From the NCBI RefSeq assembly GCF_000718095.1, contig NZ_JOEI01000005.1:124001-188000 (forward strand): 64,000 nucleotides of DNA, in the 5' to 3' direction. This document shows positions 27,554 through 36,030 of the stretch, in pieces. The translations under genes were made by a program, and so were the position numbers. The notes under the pieces were generated by a model. The model was not told the DNA's origin and made no database searches. It saw only the letters and a list, made by a program, of their open reading frames with translations. This DNA is from Streptomyces scopuliridis RB72. Lineage in GTDB: Bacteria > Actinomycetota > Actinomycetes > Streptomycetales > Streptomycetaceae. The stretch's first letter is position 1. The number at the start of each line of letters is the position of its first letter.

Positions 27554-27944
27554 TCAGGAGTCGGGAGGTGGTGCCGGATGCGGTGTGGCCGGCCGGGTTC
27601 GTACGAACCCGATCGCCTCCACCGGGCACACGGCCACCACGTCCATCGCGGGTCCGTCCGCGGCCGGTGCGTCGGAGCGGGCGCGTGCGCGTGAGCGGGT
27701 CCGTCCGCGGCCGATTCGAAATGCCGGCGACGCGCAGGCTCGCCCGGACATTGGTCCGGGCGTAGCGCAGCAGCTCCTCGACGGCCCTGGGGATCGTGTC
27801 CGGCTTGTCTCGCAGCCGCTCGTACCGCCCGGGTTCGTCCAGCAGGAGATGGACCATGCCGGCGAGCCGGTCGGCCGTGGTGCCGTAGCCCCCGGCGAGC
27901 AACACCCGGCAGAAGGAGACCAGTTCGTCGAGGACGGACACACG
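27554..27944 (-). pseudogene. Cytochrome P450 and ferredoxin remnants
   Basis: From 27944 to about 27726 the frame reads a P450 I-helix to K-helix segment (VSFCRVLLAGGYGTTADRLA, LLLDEPGRYERLR, PRAVEELLRYARTNVR with the ExxR pair). The Cys haem loop is missing. In another frame, 27661-27554 gives a 3Fe-4S ferredoxin C-terminus (PAMDVVAVCPVEAIGFV) and stop. P450-ferredoxin pairs are usually adjacent in streptomycete operons, so this is a collapsed pair. Confidence 0.7.
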
Positions 27945-27967
27945 TCCGGCGCTCCCACGCGGAGAAC

Positions 27968-28063
27968 ACCCGGTCGCGCCCGCTCTTCCCCGAGATCGAA
28001 CCGGTCCCGCTGCGCGAGGGCCTGGAACGGGCCGCCGAGTGGTTCCGTACCCACAGTCAGTAA
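27968..28063 (+). pseudogene. C-terminal relic of a sugar epimerase/dehydratase-like gene
   Basis: One plus-strand frame ends ...PLFPEIEPVPLREGL then ERAAEWFRTHSQ and stop. This matches the usual C-terminus of extended-SDR NAD-dependent epimerases (PLREGLxRxxEWF). Nothing upstream in frame resembles the rest of the enzyme. It abuts the P450 relic head-on, so two truncated genes were joined here. Confidence 0.5.
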
Positions 28064-28159
28064 CTGTCGGTGTTTCGGGCAGCGTGGTACGTTCCGTCTG
28101 TTCGTGTTGATCCGGCGATCCCTTCACGAACCCACCATGGAACGGAACTTCATCCCGTC

Positions 28160-28675
28160 ATGCCTGCACGCCATCACTGGATCACTCGCGCCGAGACCAG
28201 CGCGGACATCCCCACCATCCGTGACATCAGCCTCGAAGCGTTCGAGACGCCGTTGGAGGCCGACCTCATCGACGCCCTGCGCGCCGACTCCTCCTGGATC
28301 GACGGCCTGTCCATCGTCAGCGCCGACGAGGACGGCGAGGTCATCGGCCACGCGCTGCTGACCCGCTGCCACATCGACGAAACCCCGGCCCTGTGCCTGG
28401 GCCCCGTCGCCGTACGGCCCGGTCACCAGAGGACCGGCGCCGGCTCGGCTGCCATCCGCGCCGCCCTCAAGGCGGCCAAGGACATGGACGAGTACTACGT
28501 CACCGTCCTCGGACACCCCACGTACTACCCGCGGTTCGGCTTCACCCGCGCCTCCACGCACCACATCGGCCTGACCATCGATGTCCCGGACGAGGCCATG
28601 ATGGCCATGACCCTGGACAAGACCCACCCGCTGCCGAGCGGAACCGTCCGCTACGCGGCGCCCTTCGGGATCTGA
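28160..28675 (+). CDS. GNAT N-acetyltransferase
   Basis: The 171-residue protein has the GNAT fold with acetyl-CoA site LGPVAVRPGHQRTGAGSAAI and a C-terminal YYPRFGFTRASTH strand, close to the YhbS-type subgroup. It transfers an acetyl group to an unknown amine or protein. Start 28160 (MPARHHW) sits just before the fold; the ribosome site is weak. It is convergent with the ABC permease gene. Confidence 0.88.
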   Translation: MPARHHWITRAETSADIPTIRDISLEAFETPLEADLIDALRADSSWIDGLSIVSADEDGEVIGHALLTRCHIDETPALCLGPVAVRPGHQRTGAGSAAIRAALKAAKDMDEYYVTVLGHPTYYPRFGFTRASTHHIGLTIDVPDEAMMAMTLDKTHPLPSGTVRYAAPFGI

Positions 28676-28760
28676 CAGCCCGAGTGTGACCGTGCGAGGG
28701 GGCACATCCCCATGCGGAGAAAGGGGGATGCCGCGCAGCAGACGGAGCAACCTGTCCGTT

Positions 28761-29546
28761 CTACAGGGCGCCCAGGAACGGTATGTGGCGTCTGCGGTCG
28801 CGGGTGCGCAGCCGGAAGGTGATGCCCGCGATGGTGACGGTCGCGAGGAACCAGAGCGGGCCCAGGAGCAGGTGGAGGGCGGGGGTGGTGTGGAGGAAGC
28901 CGGCGGTGACGCCGGACTGCATCGTGCCGTACGAGGGCAGAAAGCGGACGATGCCGTTGTCGGAGGCGGGGTTGGCCACGGGGTTTTGCAGTCCCATGTC
29001 GATGATGCTGAGCATGATGATCAGGAACATGCCTTCCAGCTCGCCGCGCAGCAGTGCGCCGAGCATCACGCCGATGCCGCCGAAGGCCAGTGCCGCGCCG
29101 AAGAGGGCCAGCCACAGCAGCGCGGGCCGGGCGGGCACCCAGTAGCAGCAGATGATGGCGGTGGCGTAGGCGCAGATGAGCGCGGCCGCGGTGATCAGTG
29201 AGGTGAGTTTCGCCGCGAGGAGATGGCCGCGGGGGTAGCCGGCCATGGCCAGTCGCTCGTCGAACTCGGCGGAGCGGTAGGTGACGATGAACATCATGAA
29301 ACCGACGATCAGTGTGACGGCGTTAATGGCACCGGAGATCTTGGTGACATCGTTTCCGTCCACGGTGATGTTCCGGCCGGAGGCGCGCAGGAAGAACGTC
29401 ACTTCGGCGTCGTTGATCACCAGGTAGACCAGGGTGATCCAGATGGGGACGAAGAACACGACGAGCACCAACGCCAGTCGGTTGCGCAGATGTTCGAGGA
29501 GCGCGTAGCCGGTGGCGGTCGAGTAGCGGGTCCAGGCGAGTCGCAT
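28761..29546 (-). CDS. ABC-2 type exporter permease
   Basis: The 261-residue protein has about six membrane segments (LALVLVVFFVPIWITLVYLV, NAVTLIVGFMMFIVTY, AALICAYATAIICCYW, LFGAALAFGGIGVMLGALL, and two more) and an external loop between TM1 and TM2. It is the membrane partner of the ATPase encoded 1 nt upstream. The pair follows the CrtC/prenyl synthetase fusion on the same strand, so export of its product is plausible. Confidence 0.85.
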   Translation of the reverse strand: MRLAWTRYSTATGYALLEHLRNRLALVLVVFFVPIWITLVYLVINDAEVTFFLRASGRNITVDGNDVTKISGAINAVTLIVGFMMFIVTYRSAEFDERLAMAGYPRGHLLAAKLTSLITAAALICAYATAIICCYWVPARPALLWLALFGAALAFGGIGVMLGALLRGELEGMFLIIMLSIIDMGLQNPVANPASDNGIVRFLPSYGTMQSGVTAGFLHTTPALHLLLGPLWFLATVTIAGITFRLRTRDRRRHIPFLGAL

Positions 29547-29547
29547 A

Positions 29548-30204
29548 TCAGTCCGCCGTCCGCACGCCGGTGATGTCGGCACCGGCGGTGTTGGCACCGG
29601 TGGCCAGGAGCCCGCCGTCCAGCCGCCACAGTTGGTCGAAGCGGGCGGTGTCGAAGGCGATGTGGGAGATGACAAGGACGGAGCGCCCCTGGTCGCGCAG
29701 AGTGGCGGCGAGGTCCCAGAAGCGTTCGTAGGTGTCCCAGTCGAAGCCTTGATAGGGCTCGTCCAGCAGAAGCAGTGGCGGGTCGTGCATGAGGGCGAGG
29801 GTGAGATTGAGTTTCTGCCGGGTGCCACCGCTGAGGGTGGCGACGCGATGGCGGCGGTACGCGGCGAAGTTCAGGATGTCCAGCAACTCGTGCGCTCGTT
29901 CCAGGTCCGGCAGACCGTACGCGACCTGGAAGAACCGGAGATGCTGGTCGACGGTGAAAGCGGGGTTGAGCACGGTGTGTTGAGGACAGTAGCCCAGGCT
30001 GCCGGGAAAGCTGACGGTCCCGCGATCGGGGGTGAGCCGGCCGGCGAGGATCCGCAGCAGCGTGCTCTTGCCGGAGCCGTTCTCGCCCACGACGCCGACC
30101 AAACGGCCCGGCGGGACTTCGAGTTCGACTCCGCGCAGGACGTGGTGGTCGCCATAGGATTTGTGCAGGTCGCCGACGTGGAGCGTGGGGGCGGAAGGAG
30201 GCAT
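29548..30204 (-). CDS. ABC exporter ATP-binding protein
   Basis: The 218-residue protein has Walker A GENGSGKST, Q-loop YCPQH, signature LSGGTRQKL, Walker B LLLLDEP and switch His in VISHIAFDT. It energises the permease 1 nt downstream. The start is ambiguous. ATG 30204 begins the ABC fold. An in-frame ATG at 30315 overlaps the stop of the upstream synthase by 4 nt and would add a 37-residue repeat-encoded N-terminus rich in His-Pro-Ile-Pro. Either way it belongs to the operon starting at 32588. Confidence 0.88.
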   Translation of the reverse strand: MPPSAPTLHVGDLHKSYGDHHVLRGVELEVPPGRLVGVVGENGSGKSTLLRILAGRLTPDRGTVSFPGSLGYCPQHTVLNPAFTVDQHLRFFQVAYGLPDLERAHELLDILNFAAYRRHRVATLSGGTRQKLNLTLALMHDPPLLLLDEPYQGFDWDTYERFWDLAATLRDQGRSVLVISHIAFDTARFDQLWRLDGGLLATGANTAGADITGVRTAD

Positions 30205-30230
30205 TCGGTCACGGTTCCTGAGCGTGGGGG

Positions 30231-30296
30231 GATCGGATACGTGGGGTATCGGATGCGTGGAGGTATCGGATGCTTGGCGGGGGATCGGATGCGTGG
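30231..30296. repeat. Four direct repeats of a 14-bp unit
   Basis: Units of consensus (G/T)ATCGGAT(A/G)C(G/T)TGG start at 30231, 30247, 30264 and 30283. They lie between the synthase stop (30312) and the short ATPase start (30204). They are either iteron-like binding sites in the operon or codons of an ATPase N-terminal extension. Confidence 0.65.
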
Positions 30297-30311
30297 CGAT
30301 GCGCGCGGGGA

Positions 30312-32588
30312 TCATTCGCGCTCGCGGCGGGCCGCGTAAGCGCCCAGAGCGCCGAACATGATGGAGTGGTAGGTGCAGGGCGCCACCTCCTGGAGCGGCT
30401 TCCACGCCCGGTCGACCACCTGACGCGCCTCGTCCATGCACGCCTGGACCGCACCGTGTTCCTCCAGCATCAGTGCGATCTCGACCGCTGTCGCGTGGTC
30501 GGCCGCACCGTCGCGCACGGCGTGCCACACCTCACGCATGCGTGACCCGGGCAGCAGTCCCACGGCGTGGGCCAGCGGCATGGTGACCTTGCCGGCGCGC
30601 AGATCCTCGGCGGTGTGCTTGGTCATCACGCGCTCGCCGGAACCGGTGGGGGCGGTGACGCCTCGCAGGTCCATCACATCGTCGCTGATCTGGTACGCCA
30701 GGCCGATCGCCTCGCAGTAGTCGCCCAGAGCGCTGATCTGTTCCTCGGTGGCTCGTGCGATCACCGCGCCCATCTGTCCCAGGCCGCGTACAGGTACCCC
30801 TGTCTTGAGCCGGTGCGCCGTGCGGACGCGGCGCAGTACCGGCGCGGGATCCCCCGTGGCCACGGCGGTGTCCATGGCGGCGCGGTGGCTGGCGATGTCG
30901 ATGCCCTGGCCCGCGTGGCCGGCCCGCAGGACCTGCAAGTAGACCTGGTAGACGCGCAGTCGGAGCCGGTCGTCGTCGGGCAGGATGTCCCGCAGGACCC
31001 GGTCGAAGACGAAGTAGGCGGCGGTCCCGGCGTTGATGGCCACCGCGTCGCCGAACACCGTGTGGACGGCGGGCCGGCCCCGCCGCACCGGGGACCTGTC
31101 CTCCACATCGTCGATGATCAGGTTTCCGGTGTGGAGGATTTCCGTGGCACCCAGCAGTGGCCGGTAGGGCTCGCTGCTGACCCCGAACAGCTCGATGGCC
31201 GCGGCCGCGACGTAGGCACGCCAGCTCTTCCCCAGGCCCGCCGCGGCATGGCGCAGTGGGCGTACCAGCGAGGAGTGCAGATCGGCGGCCACCAGTTCGT
31301 CCAGCCGCTCGGGGCAGTCCTCGGACCCTGCCACCCCGAGCAGTTCGGCGCGCCGGGGCTCGCCGGGGTAGAGGCGGTCGAGTTCCTGACGGGTGATGTC
31401 GCGGGTACGGGTGATGTACCGCTCGAAGTCGCCGATCCGGTTGGACGTGAACACCTCGACGATCCCGTGGCCGTTCACCGGACGCCCGCCCATGGTGCCC
31501 TCGACGCTCACATGGGCCTCCAGGATCCCCGTGGTGAAGATCAGCGATCGGATCTCCTGCTCGGGGAACCACGCCCGCACACGCAGGCACGCGTCGTGCT
31601 CGGGGATCAACAGGTCGTACTCGGTGTTGTACGTGTTCAAGGTGGCGAGCGACGTCCAGGGCCGCCCGCCGCGCAGCTCGAACGCGGCCTCGACGCGTCC
31701 GCCCTTCGGCGGGCACAGCACCGCGCCGTCTCCGGCCGCGGTGGCGTGCCCGGTGGTGATGTCGGTCCGCGTCATGGAAATGGCGGCGATGTCCCACCCG
31801 TTGTCGAGCCGGAGCCCGCAATAGGTCCAGCCGAGATCGGTGGCGTCCTGGGCTTCCGTGGGGCGGTACCACGCGTCACCGAGGGCGTGCTCGTACCAGC
31901 CCTCCCCACTGACCGTGGTGGTGAGTTCGCCTTGGCGGTATGTCCCCTCCACCTCCAGCCGCGGGACGATGAAGGAGTACAGCCCTCCGAGCTTCGCACC
32001 GCCGGCGGACTGTTGTGCGGCGGGCTTCAGTGCCGACATCCGCAGGGAGAATCCGCTGTGTTCACCGTCGGCCTCGACGACATAGGTGCCGTCCGCGTCC
32101 TTGCGCAACGTGCCGACGCCGCCGAAATCCAGGTCGAGCCCGTGCTCGCCGACGCGCACGGGACGGGGCAACAGCCGGTCGGGGCCGGGTAGTTGACGTG
32201 CCAGCGCTTCGCTCCACGCCTCGCGTATCCGCGGGTCCATGAAATCATCCGAAAGAGTGAGCAGCCGGCTCAGTTCCCTCGATGTGTCGTCCAGCCAGGT
32301 CTCGCCGCCGCGGGTTCGCGTCGTCGCGTCACTGCGAAACCAGTAGAGCGAATGAGACCTCAGCACGCCCCCGTCCACGTTCGGCGCCTGATGGCGCATG
32401 AACTGGAAGGAGAGCCCGAACTCCCGCTGTCCATCGTGCAGTTGGGCATGGAACCACCACCACTCCGTACCGCTGGCGGCATGCGGCAGGTCGTGCACGG
32501 CCAGGTCGGGCGCCTCGCCTTGGAGCGGCCAGTCTTCACGCCACCGTAACCCCAATGTGCCCCGCAAGATCGTTACCCCCTCGACCAC
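30312..32588 (-). CDS. CrtC/AttH-like domain fused to polyprenyl synthetase
   Basis: The 758-residue protein has two parts. Residues about 20-400 form a CrtC/AttH lipocalin-like region (TEWWWFHAQLHDG, GEGWYEHALGDAW, GLRLDNGWDIAAISM), the family of carotenoid 1,2-hydratase and some terpene-acting enzymes. Residues about 425-758 form a trans-polyprenyl synthetase: DDVED (493-497) with RRGRP, HRLKTG, and second motif YQISDDVMD (636-640). Gly at position -5 of the first Asp-rich motif suggests a chain of C20 or longer. The fusion could make a prenyl diphosphate and then hydrate, cyclise or isomerise the chain. An ABC exporter follows in the operon. GTG start 32588 has only a weak ribosome site. 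Confidence 0.85.
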   Translation of the reverse strand: MVEGVTILRGTLGLRWREDWPLQGEAPDLAVHDLPHAASGTEWWWFHAQLHDGQREFGLSFQFMRHQAPNVDGGVLRSHSLYWFRSDATTRTRGGETWLDDTSRELSRLLTLSDDFMDPRIREAWSEALARQLPGPDRLLPRPVRVGEHGLDLDFGGVGTLRKDADGTYVVEADGEHSGFSLRMSALKPAAQQSAGGAKLGGLYSFIVPRLEVEGTYRQGELTTTVSGEGWYEHALGDAWYRPTEAQDATDLGWTYCGLRLDNGWDIAAISMTRTDITTGHATAAGDGAVLCPPKGGRVEAAFELRGGRPWTSLATLNTYNTEYDLLIPEHDACLRVRAWFPEQEIRSLIFTTGILEAHVSVEGTMGGRPVNGHGIVEVFTSNRIGDFERYITRTRDITRQELDRLYPGEPRRAELLGVAGSEDCPERLDELVAADLHSSLVRPLRHAAAGLGKSWRAYVAAAAIELFGVSSEPYRPLLGATEILHTGNLIIDDVEDRSPVRRGRPAVHTVFGDAVAINAGTAAYFVFDRVLRDILPDDDRLRLRVYQVYLQVLRAGHAGQGIDIASHRAAMDTAVATGDPAPVLRRVRTAHRLKTGVPVRGLGQMGAVIARATEEQISALGDYCEAIGLAYQISDDVMDLRGVTAPTGSGERVMTKHTAEDLRAGKVTMPLAHAVGLLPGSRMREVWHAVRDGAADHATAVEIALMLEEHGAVQACMDEARQVVDRAWKPLQEVAPCTYHSIMFGALGAYAARRERE

Positions 32589-32686
32589 GCCTTATGCGTA
32601 AGTCCTATATGAAGACGCGGAGCGTAGCACCACGATGACTTACGGCGATGAAGCGTCCAGTCGCTCGCGGAACCTCACCCGTGCCC

Positions 32687-33420
32687 CTAAGGCGCGTCCG
32701 CGGTACGGGCGGACCACTGAAGCAGGAAGCGCAGCGCTTCCCGGGACGGGGAGTCGGGCGGCGCCGTGTACGCCACGAGGAGCTGTTCAGGCTGAGTCGC
32801 GACGGACAACTGCTGGACGTCCACCGTGACGGGGCCCACCACCGGATGGTGGTACGTCTTGGTGAGCTGTCGGGGCCCACGCACCAGATGACTCCCCCAC
32901 CTGGTCCTGAAGTCCGGGTCCCGTACGCTCAGTTCGCCCACCAGCGCGGCCAGGACCTGGTCGTCGGGGTGGCGGCCCGCCTCCGAAGTCGGTCAGCAGG
33001 GCGGCCACCGCCGGGTTCCAGGCCAGCACGTCCTGGCGGCGGTTCAGGACCATCGCCGGGATGTCGTGCATGCCGTCGAGCAGTTGCCGTAGCTGCTGGT
33101 CGACCTGCTGCCCGGCCGGCTGCCGCGCGGGGGCGGGCTGGGCGACCTCGGCCACGGCGAAGAGGTACGCGCGCTCGTCCGGGGCGAGTTCCAGTGCGTC
33201 CGCGAGCGCGTCGAGGACCGGGCGCGACACCCGGCGGGTCCGGCCCTGCTCCAGCCGTACGACATAGTCGGTGCTCACATGCGCGAGCTGGGCCGGCCCC
33301 TCCCGGCGCAGCCCCGGTACCCGGCGCAGGCGCCCGTCGTCCGGCAGGCCCGCCCGGCGCGGGTCGAGGGCGGCGCGGGTCGAGGGCGGCGCGGCGCGAG
33401 CGCAGGAAGTCGCCCAGCTC
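32687..33420 (-). pseudogene. MmyB-like XRE regulator, frameshifted and missing its start
   Basis: The sequence matches the regulator family seen intact at 59025 and 61511: ELGDFLRSRRAALDPRR, RRVPGLRREG, DYVVRLEQGR, MVLNRRQDVLAWNPAVAAL, then YHHPVVGPVTVDVQQLSV. Two breaks are visible. A 16-bp tandem duplication (33355-33386) shifts the frame after RRAALDP, and a single-base shift near 32985 separates the HTH part from the ligand-binding end. The sequence upstream of ELGD belongs to another gene remnant, so no start remains. Confidence 0.8.
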
Positions 33421-33422
33421 AT

Positions 33423-33596
33423 TACTCTCAGGTCGCGCTCGCCTGGCCGCTCGCCCGCTCGCCCGCGGTCATGCCCATTCCCGGCACCACCGGCATCGCC
33501 CACCTGCGGGAGAACGTCGACGCGCAGGACCTCGAACTGAGCCCCGAGGACATCCGGTCGACCACCGACCTCGCTCCGGAGGGCGCGGAGGCTTGA
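33423..33596 (+). pseudogene. Aldo/keto reductase C-terminal relic
   Basis: The frame reads YSQVALAWPLARSPAVMPIP then GTTGIAHLRENVDAQDLELS and stop, the typical AKR C-terminal NADPH-binding end. Nothing upstream in frame continues the family. It begins where the broken MmyB-like regulator ends, marking a recombination junction between two truncated genes. Confidence 0.7.
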
Positions 33597-33803
33597 GGGC
33601 GCGGCGGCCTGAGAGCGTGGCGACCGGTCGGAGCGTCACATCCGCGTCGTCACATCCGCGTCGCCCGGATGACGCCTGATCTGCGCGGTCACCACGAGGT
33701 TCCCCTCTCACCAAAGAGTGCGTTCTTCCTGTACAGAGCACACTTCCCTACGGTGAGCGAGTAACGGGAAGTGACCGCTTCGAGCAGAGCAAGGACGACA
33801 CAC

Positions 33804-34688
33804 ATGCACGTGCACGACCACCTCGGCCGCCCGCTGACCTCGGCCCGTATGTCCGTGAACGGCACCCGGCTCCACTACCGCGTGGGGGGCCAGGGAGACC
33901 CCGTGGTGCTGCTCCACGGCGCGCCGAAGACCAGCTACCACTGGCGGGACGTCGTTCCGTGTCTGACGCCCCATCACACGGTGATCACGCCCGACCTGCG
34001 TGGGCTCGGCGATTCCGAGCCGGCCGCCGCGGGCTTCGACACGGTGACGCTCGCGGAAGACATCGCCGAGCTGATGAGCGGGCTCGGCTTCGACTCGTAC
34101 CGTGTCGTCGGCGAGGACTGGGGCGCCGCGGTCGCCTATCAGCTCGCGGCCCGCCACCCTGATCAGGTGCGGCAGTTGGTCTACCAGGAGGCATTCCTGG
34201 CGGGCTTCGGCTGGGAGGAGATGACCCACCTCGACGCGGAGCGCGTGGCCGCCGGGGCGTGGATCTACCACATCGGCTTCTTCTTCAAGCCGGACATCCC
34301 CGAGATGCTCATCACGGGGCGCGAGCGGCCGTTCATCGACCACTGGATGTCCCAGGAGGCCCACCACGTCGACGCGCTCTCCTCCGACTTCCTCGACGAG
34401 TACGTCCGGTGCTACACGATGCCCGGCCGCCTGCGGGCGATGCTGTCCATCTACCGCGCCAGCCTTGAGGACGCCGAACTCAACCGCGCCGCCGCCCGCA
34501 CCCCGCTGCCGATGCCTGTCCTCGCGGTCGGCGGAAGGTACGCCATGGGCGGCGACCCGGCGCGGCAGATGCGCGAGGTCGCCACCGACGTGCGCGAGGT
34601 TCTGCTCGACTCGGGCCATCACCCCGCCCAGGAGACACCGCGCGAGACGGCCGAGGCGTACCTGGGATTCTTCACCGGCGACCGCTGA
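33804..34688 (+). CDS. Alpha/beta hydrolase, epoxide hydrolase/dehalogenase-like
   Basis: The 294-residue protein has oxyanion region LLHGAPKTSYHWRDV, nucleophile Asp in VVGEDWGAAVAY and base His in SGHHPAQETP. An Asp nucleophile places it in the epoxide hydrolase/haloalkane dehalogenase/fluoroacetate-dehalogenase group rather than esterases. Start 33804 (MHVHDHLG) follows AAGGA. The substrate is unknown. A similar but distinct enzyme is at 48098. Confidence 0.88.
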   Translation: MHVHDHLGRPLTSARMSVNGTRLHYRVGGQGDPVVLLHGAPKTSYHWRDVVPCLTPHHTVITPDLRGLGDSEPAAAGFDTVTLAEDIAELMSGLGFDSYRVVGEDWGAAVAYQLAARHPDQVRQLVYQEAFLAGFGWEEMTHLDAERVAAGAWIYHIGFFFKPDIPEMLITGRERPFIDHWMSQEAHHVDALSSDFLDEYVRCYTMPGRLRAMLSIYRASLEDAELNRAAARTPLPMPVLAVGGRYAMGGDPARQMREVATDVREVLLDSGHHPAQETPRETAEAYLGFFTGDR

Positions 34689-34703
34689 GCCCAACACACG
34701 TTA

Positions 34704-34718
34704 TTGAATATGATTTTC
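34704..34718. promoter_or_regulatory. Putative Zur box
   Basis: TGAATATGATTTTCA is a near-perfect 7-1-7 inverted repeat (6 of 7 pairs) matching the actinobacterial Zur pattern TGAAAATNATTTTCA. It lies 46-60 nt upstream of the secreted surface-repeat gene at 34765, in an AT-rich island. A second box at 44301 serves the other end of the locus. Confidence 0.7.
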
Positions 34719-34764
34719 ACTTCATATAGCGTGTACACGACCACTTCTTCCAACTGGAGGTTCG

Positions 34765-35409
34765 ATGTCCGCCACTCTGACCCGCGCCGCTCTCTACTCC
34801 GGGGCCGTCATAGCAGCCCTCGGACTGGCCGCCGCTCCCGCACAGGCCGCCCTGATCACCCTGTCCCAGGGGCACGTCGATGTCGTCGACATCGCCTACG
34901 AAGGCGGCGTCCTCAGACTCGGCCTGCACGACGAGACCACGGGAACCGGCGTCGAGCGCGACCCGGCCGAGGTGACCCTGCGCGTCAAGCCCGAAGCCGG
35001 GGCCACGGTGCCCAGCAACCCCGCGTTCTCATTCCTCGGCTCCCCCGGCGCGCCTGTCTGGATCCTGCCCCAGACCAGCAACCCCGCTCTGCTGCACGCC
35101 GGTTGGGCCGCGCACGAGCTGCCGGCCGGCGCGTTTCAGGGCGACTCCGTACATCTGAAGCTGACCGCGGTGAGCGGCCCCGCCGACGTGAGCCTGTACG
35201 ACGTGAGCCAGGGCACCCCGACCAAGCGGTTCGACAGCGGTGACGGCCTGCCCGACTCCGTGAACGTCTCGGCGGGCGCTCATCACCACACCAACTGGGC
35301 GTTCGAGGCAAAGGGCGACTACACCCTCACCTTCCAGGCCACCGGCAAGCTCACGAACGGCACGACCCTGAACTCGGCACCGGTGGCGTACCACTTCACC
35401 GTCGGCTGA
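34765..35409 (+). CDS. Secreted single-domain surface-repeat protein (choice-of-anchor M type)
   Basis: The 214-residue protein has a signal peptide (VIAALGLAAAPAQA, cleavage about 28). One actinobacterial surface-anchored repeat domain follows: GHVDVVDIAYEGGVLRLGLH, FSFLGSPGAPVWILPQTSNP, AHHHTNWAFEAKGDYTLTFQ. There is no lipobox, LAxTG motif or membrane tail, so it should be released. The HHH cluster and invariant GHVDV/GW/NWAF positions recur in all related proteins at 38518-44255. A Zur-like box precedes it, so it is probably induced under zinc limitation and may be a diffusible zinc or metallophore binder. Confidence 0.82.
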   Translation: MSATLTRAALYSGAVIAALGLAAAPAQAALITLSQGHVDVVDIAYEGGVLRLGLHDETTGTGVERDPAEVTLRVKPEAGATVPSNPAFSFLGSPGAPVWILPQTSNPALLHAGWAAHELPAGAFQGDSVHLKLTAVSGPADVSLYDVSQGTPTKRFDSGDGLPDSVNVSAGAHHHTNWAFEAKGDYTLTFQATGKLTNGTTLNSAPVAYHFTVG

Positions 35410-35518
35410 GCCTGAGCCCATATCACATCAGAACGGCCCCCTCCGGACGAACTACCCCCAGCGGCACAGCTCATGGTCTAGCGTTGCCGCGACACAGTTC
35501 GGACGGAGGGGGTTCCGG

Positions 35519-35947
35519 GTGGATGCGGAGTTAGTGGCGTTGGCGTCCACTGCGGCCTCGACCGCGGTAACACTGTTGGTCACCGACGGGTGGGAGAAGG
35601 TGACAACCGGGCTGGCGTCGCTGTGGCGTCGCGTCCATCCGGATCGCCCCGAGGTGATCGAGGGCGAGCTGCTGGAAGCCCGGACGGCGCTGTTGGACGC
35701 CGAACGTACGGGCGACACCACCATCTCGGAGGACATGGTCGCCGAGTGGCGGAACAGGCTGCGTCGCCTGGTCGACGCGGACGCGGAGGCGACCGCTGAC
35801 CTCAGGCGCCTGCTCGCCACGGTGCTGGAGCCGGCGTTGGCCGAGACCGGACGGCGCGAGCCGTCGATCACCATGACCGCGGTCGTCTCCGATCACGGCC
35901 GTGTGTACCAGGCAGGCCGGGACCAACACCTCTCCAAGGAAGAGTGA
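35519..35947 (+). CDS. Small effector-like protein, orphan, with C-terminal amyloid-type motif
   Basis: The 142-residue protein (GTG start, GGAGGGGG upstream) has the layout of the protein at 21655-22059: N-terminus MDAELVALASTAASTAVTLL, aromatic-basic patch SLWRRVHPDRP, acidic helices ending DAEATADLRRLLATVL, a linker, and a terminal motif SDHGRVYQAGRDQHL (124-138). The motif differs from the 21.6 kb pair, so it should answer to a different NLR. None carrying GRVYQAG is in this window. Function inferred only. Confidence 0.65.
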   Translation: MDAELVALASTAASTAVTLLVTDGWEKVTTGLASLWRRVHPDRPEVIEGELLEARTALLDAERTGDTTISEDMVAEWRNRLRRLVDADAEATADLRRLLATVLEPALAETGRREPSITMTAVVSDHGRVYQAGRDQHLSKEE

Positions 35948-36030
35948 TGAGTCCCGAGGACGATCCAGCCGCGGACCGGGCCTCTGACCCGCCGTGCGCA
36001 TGACCTCGCCGCAGGGGGTGTCCGTGCGTG

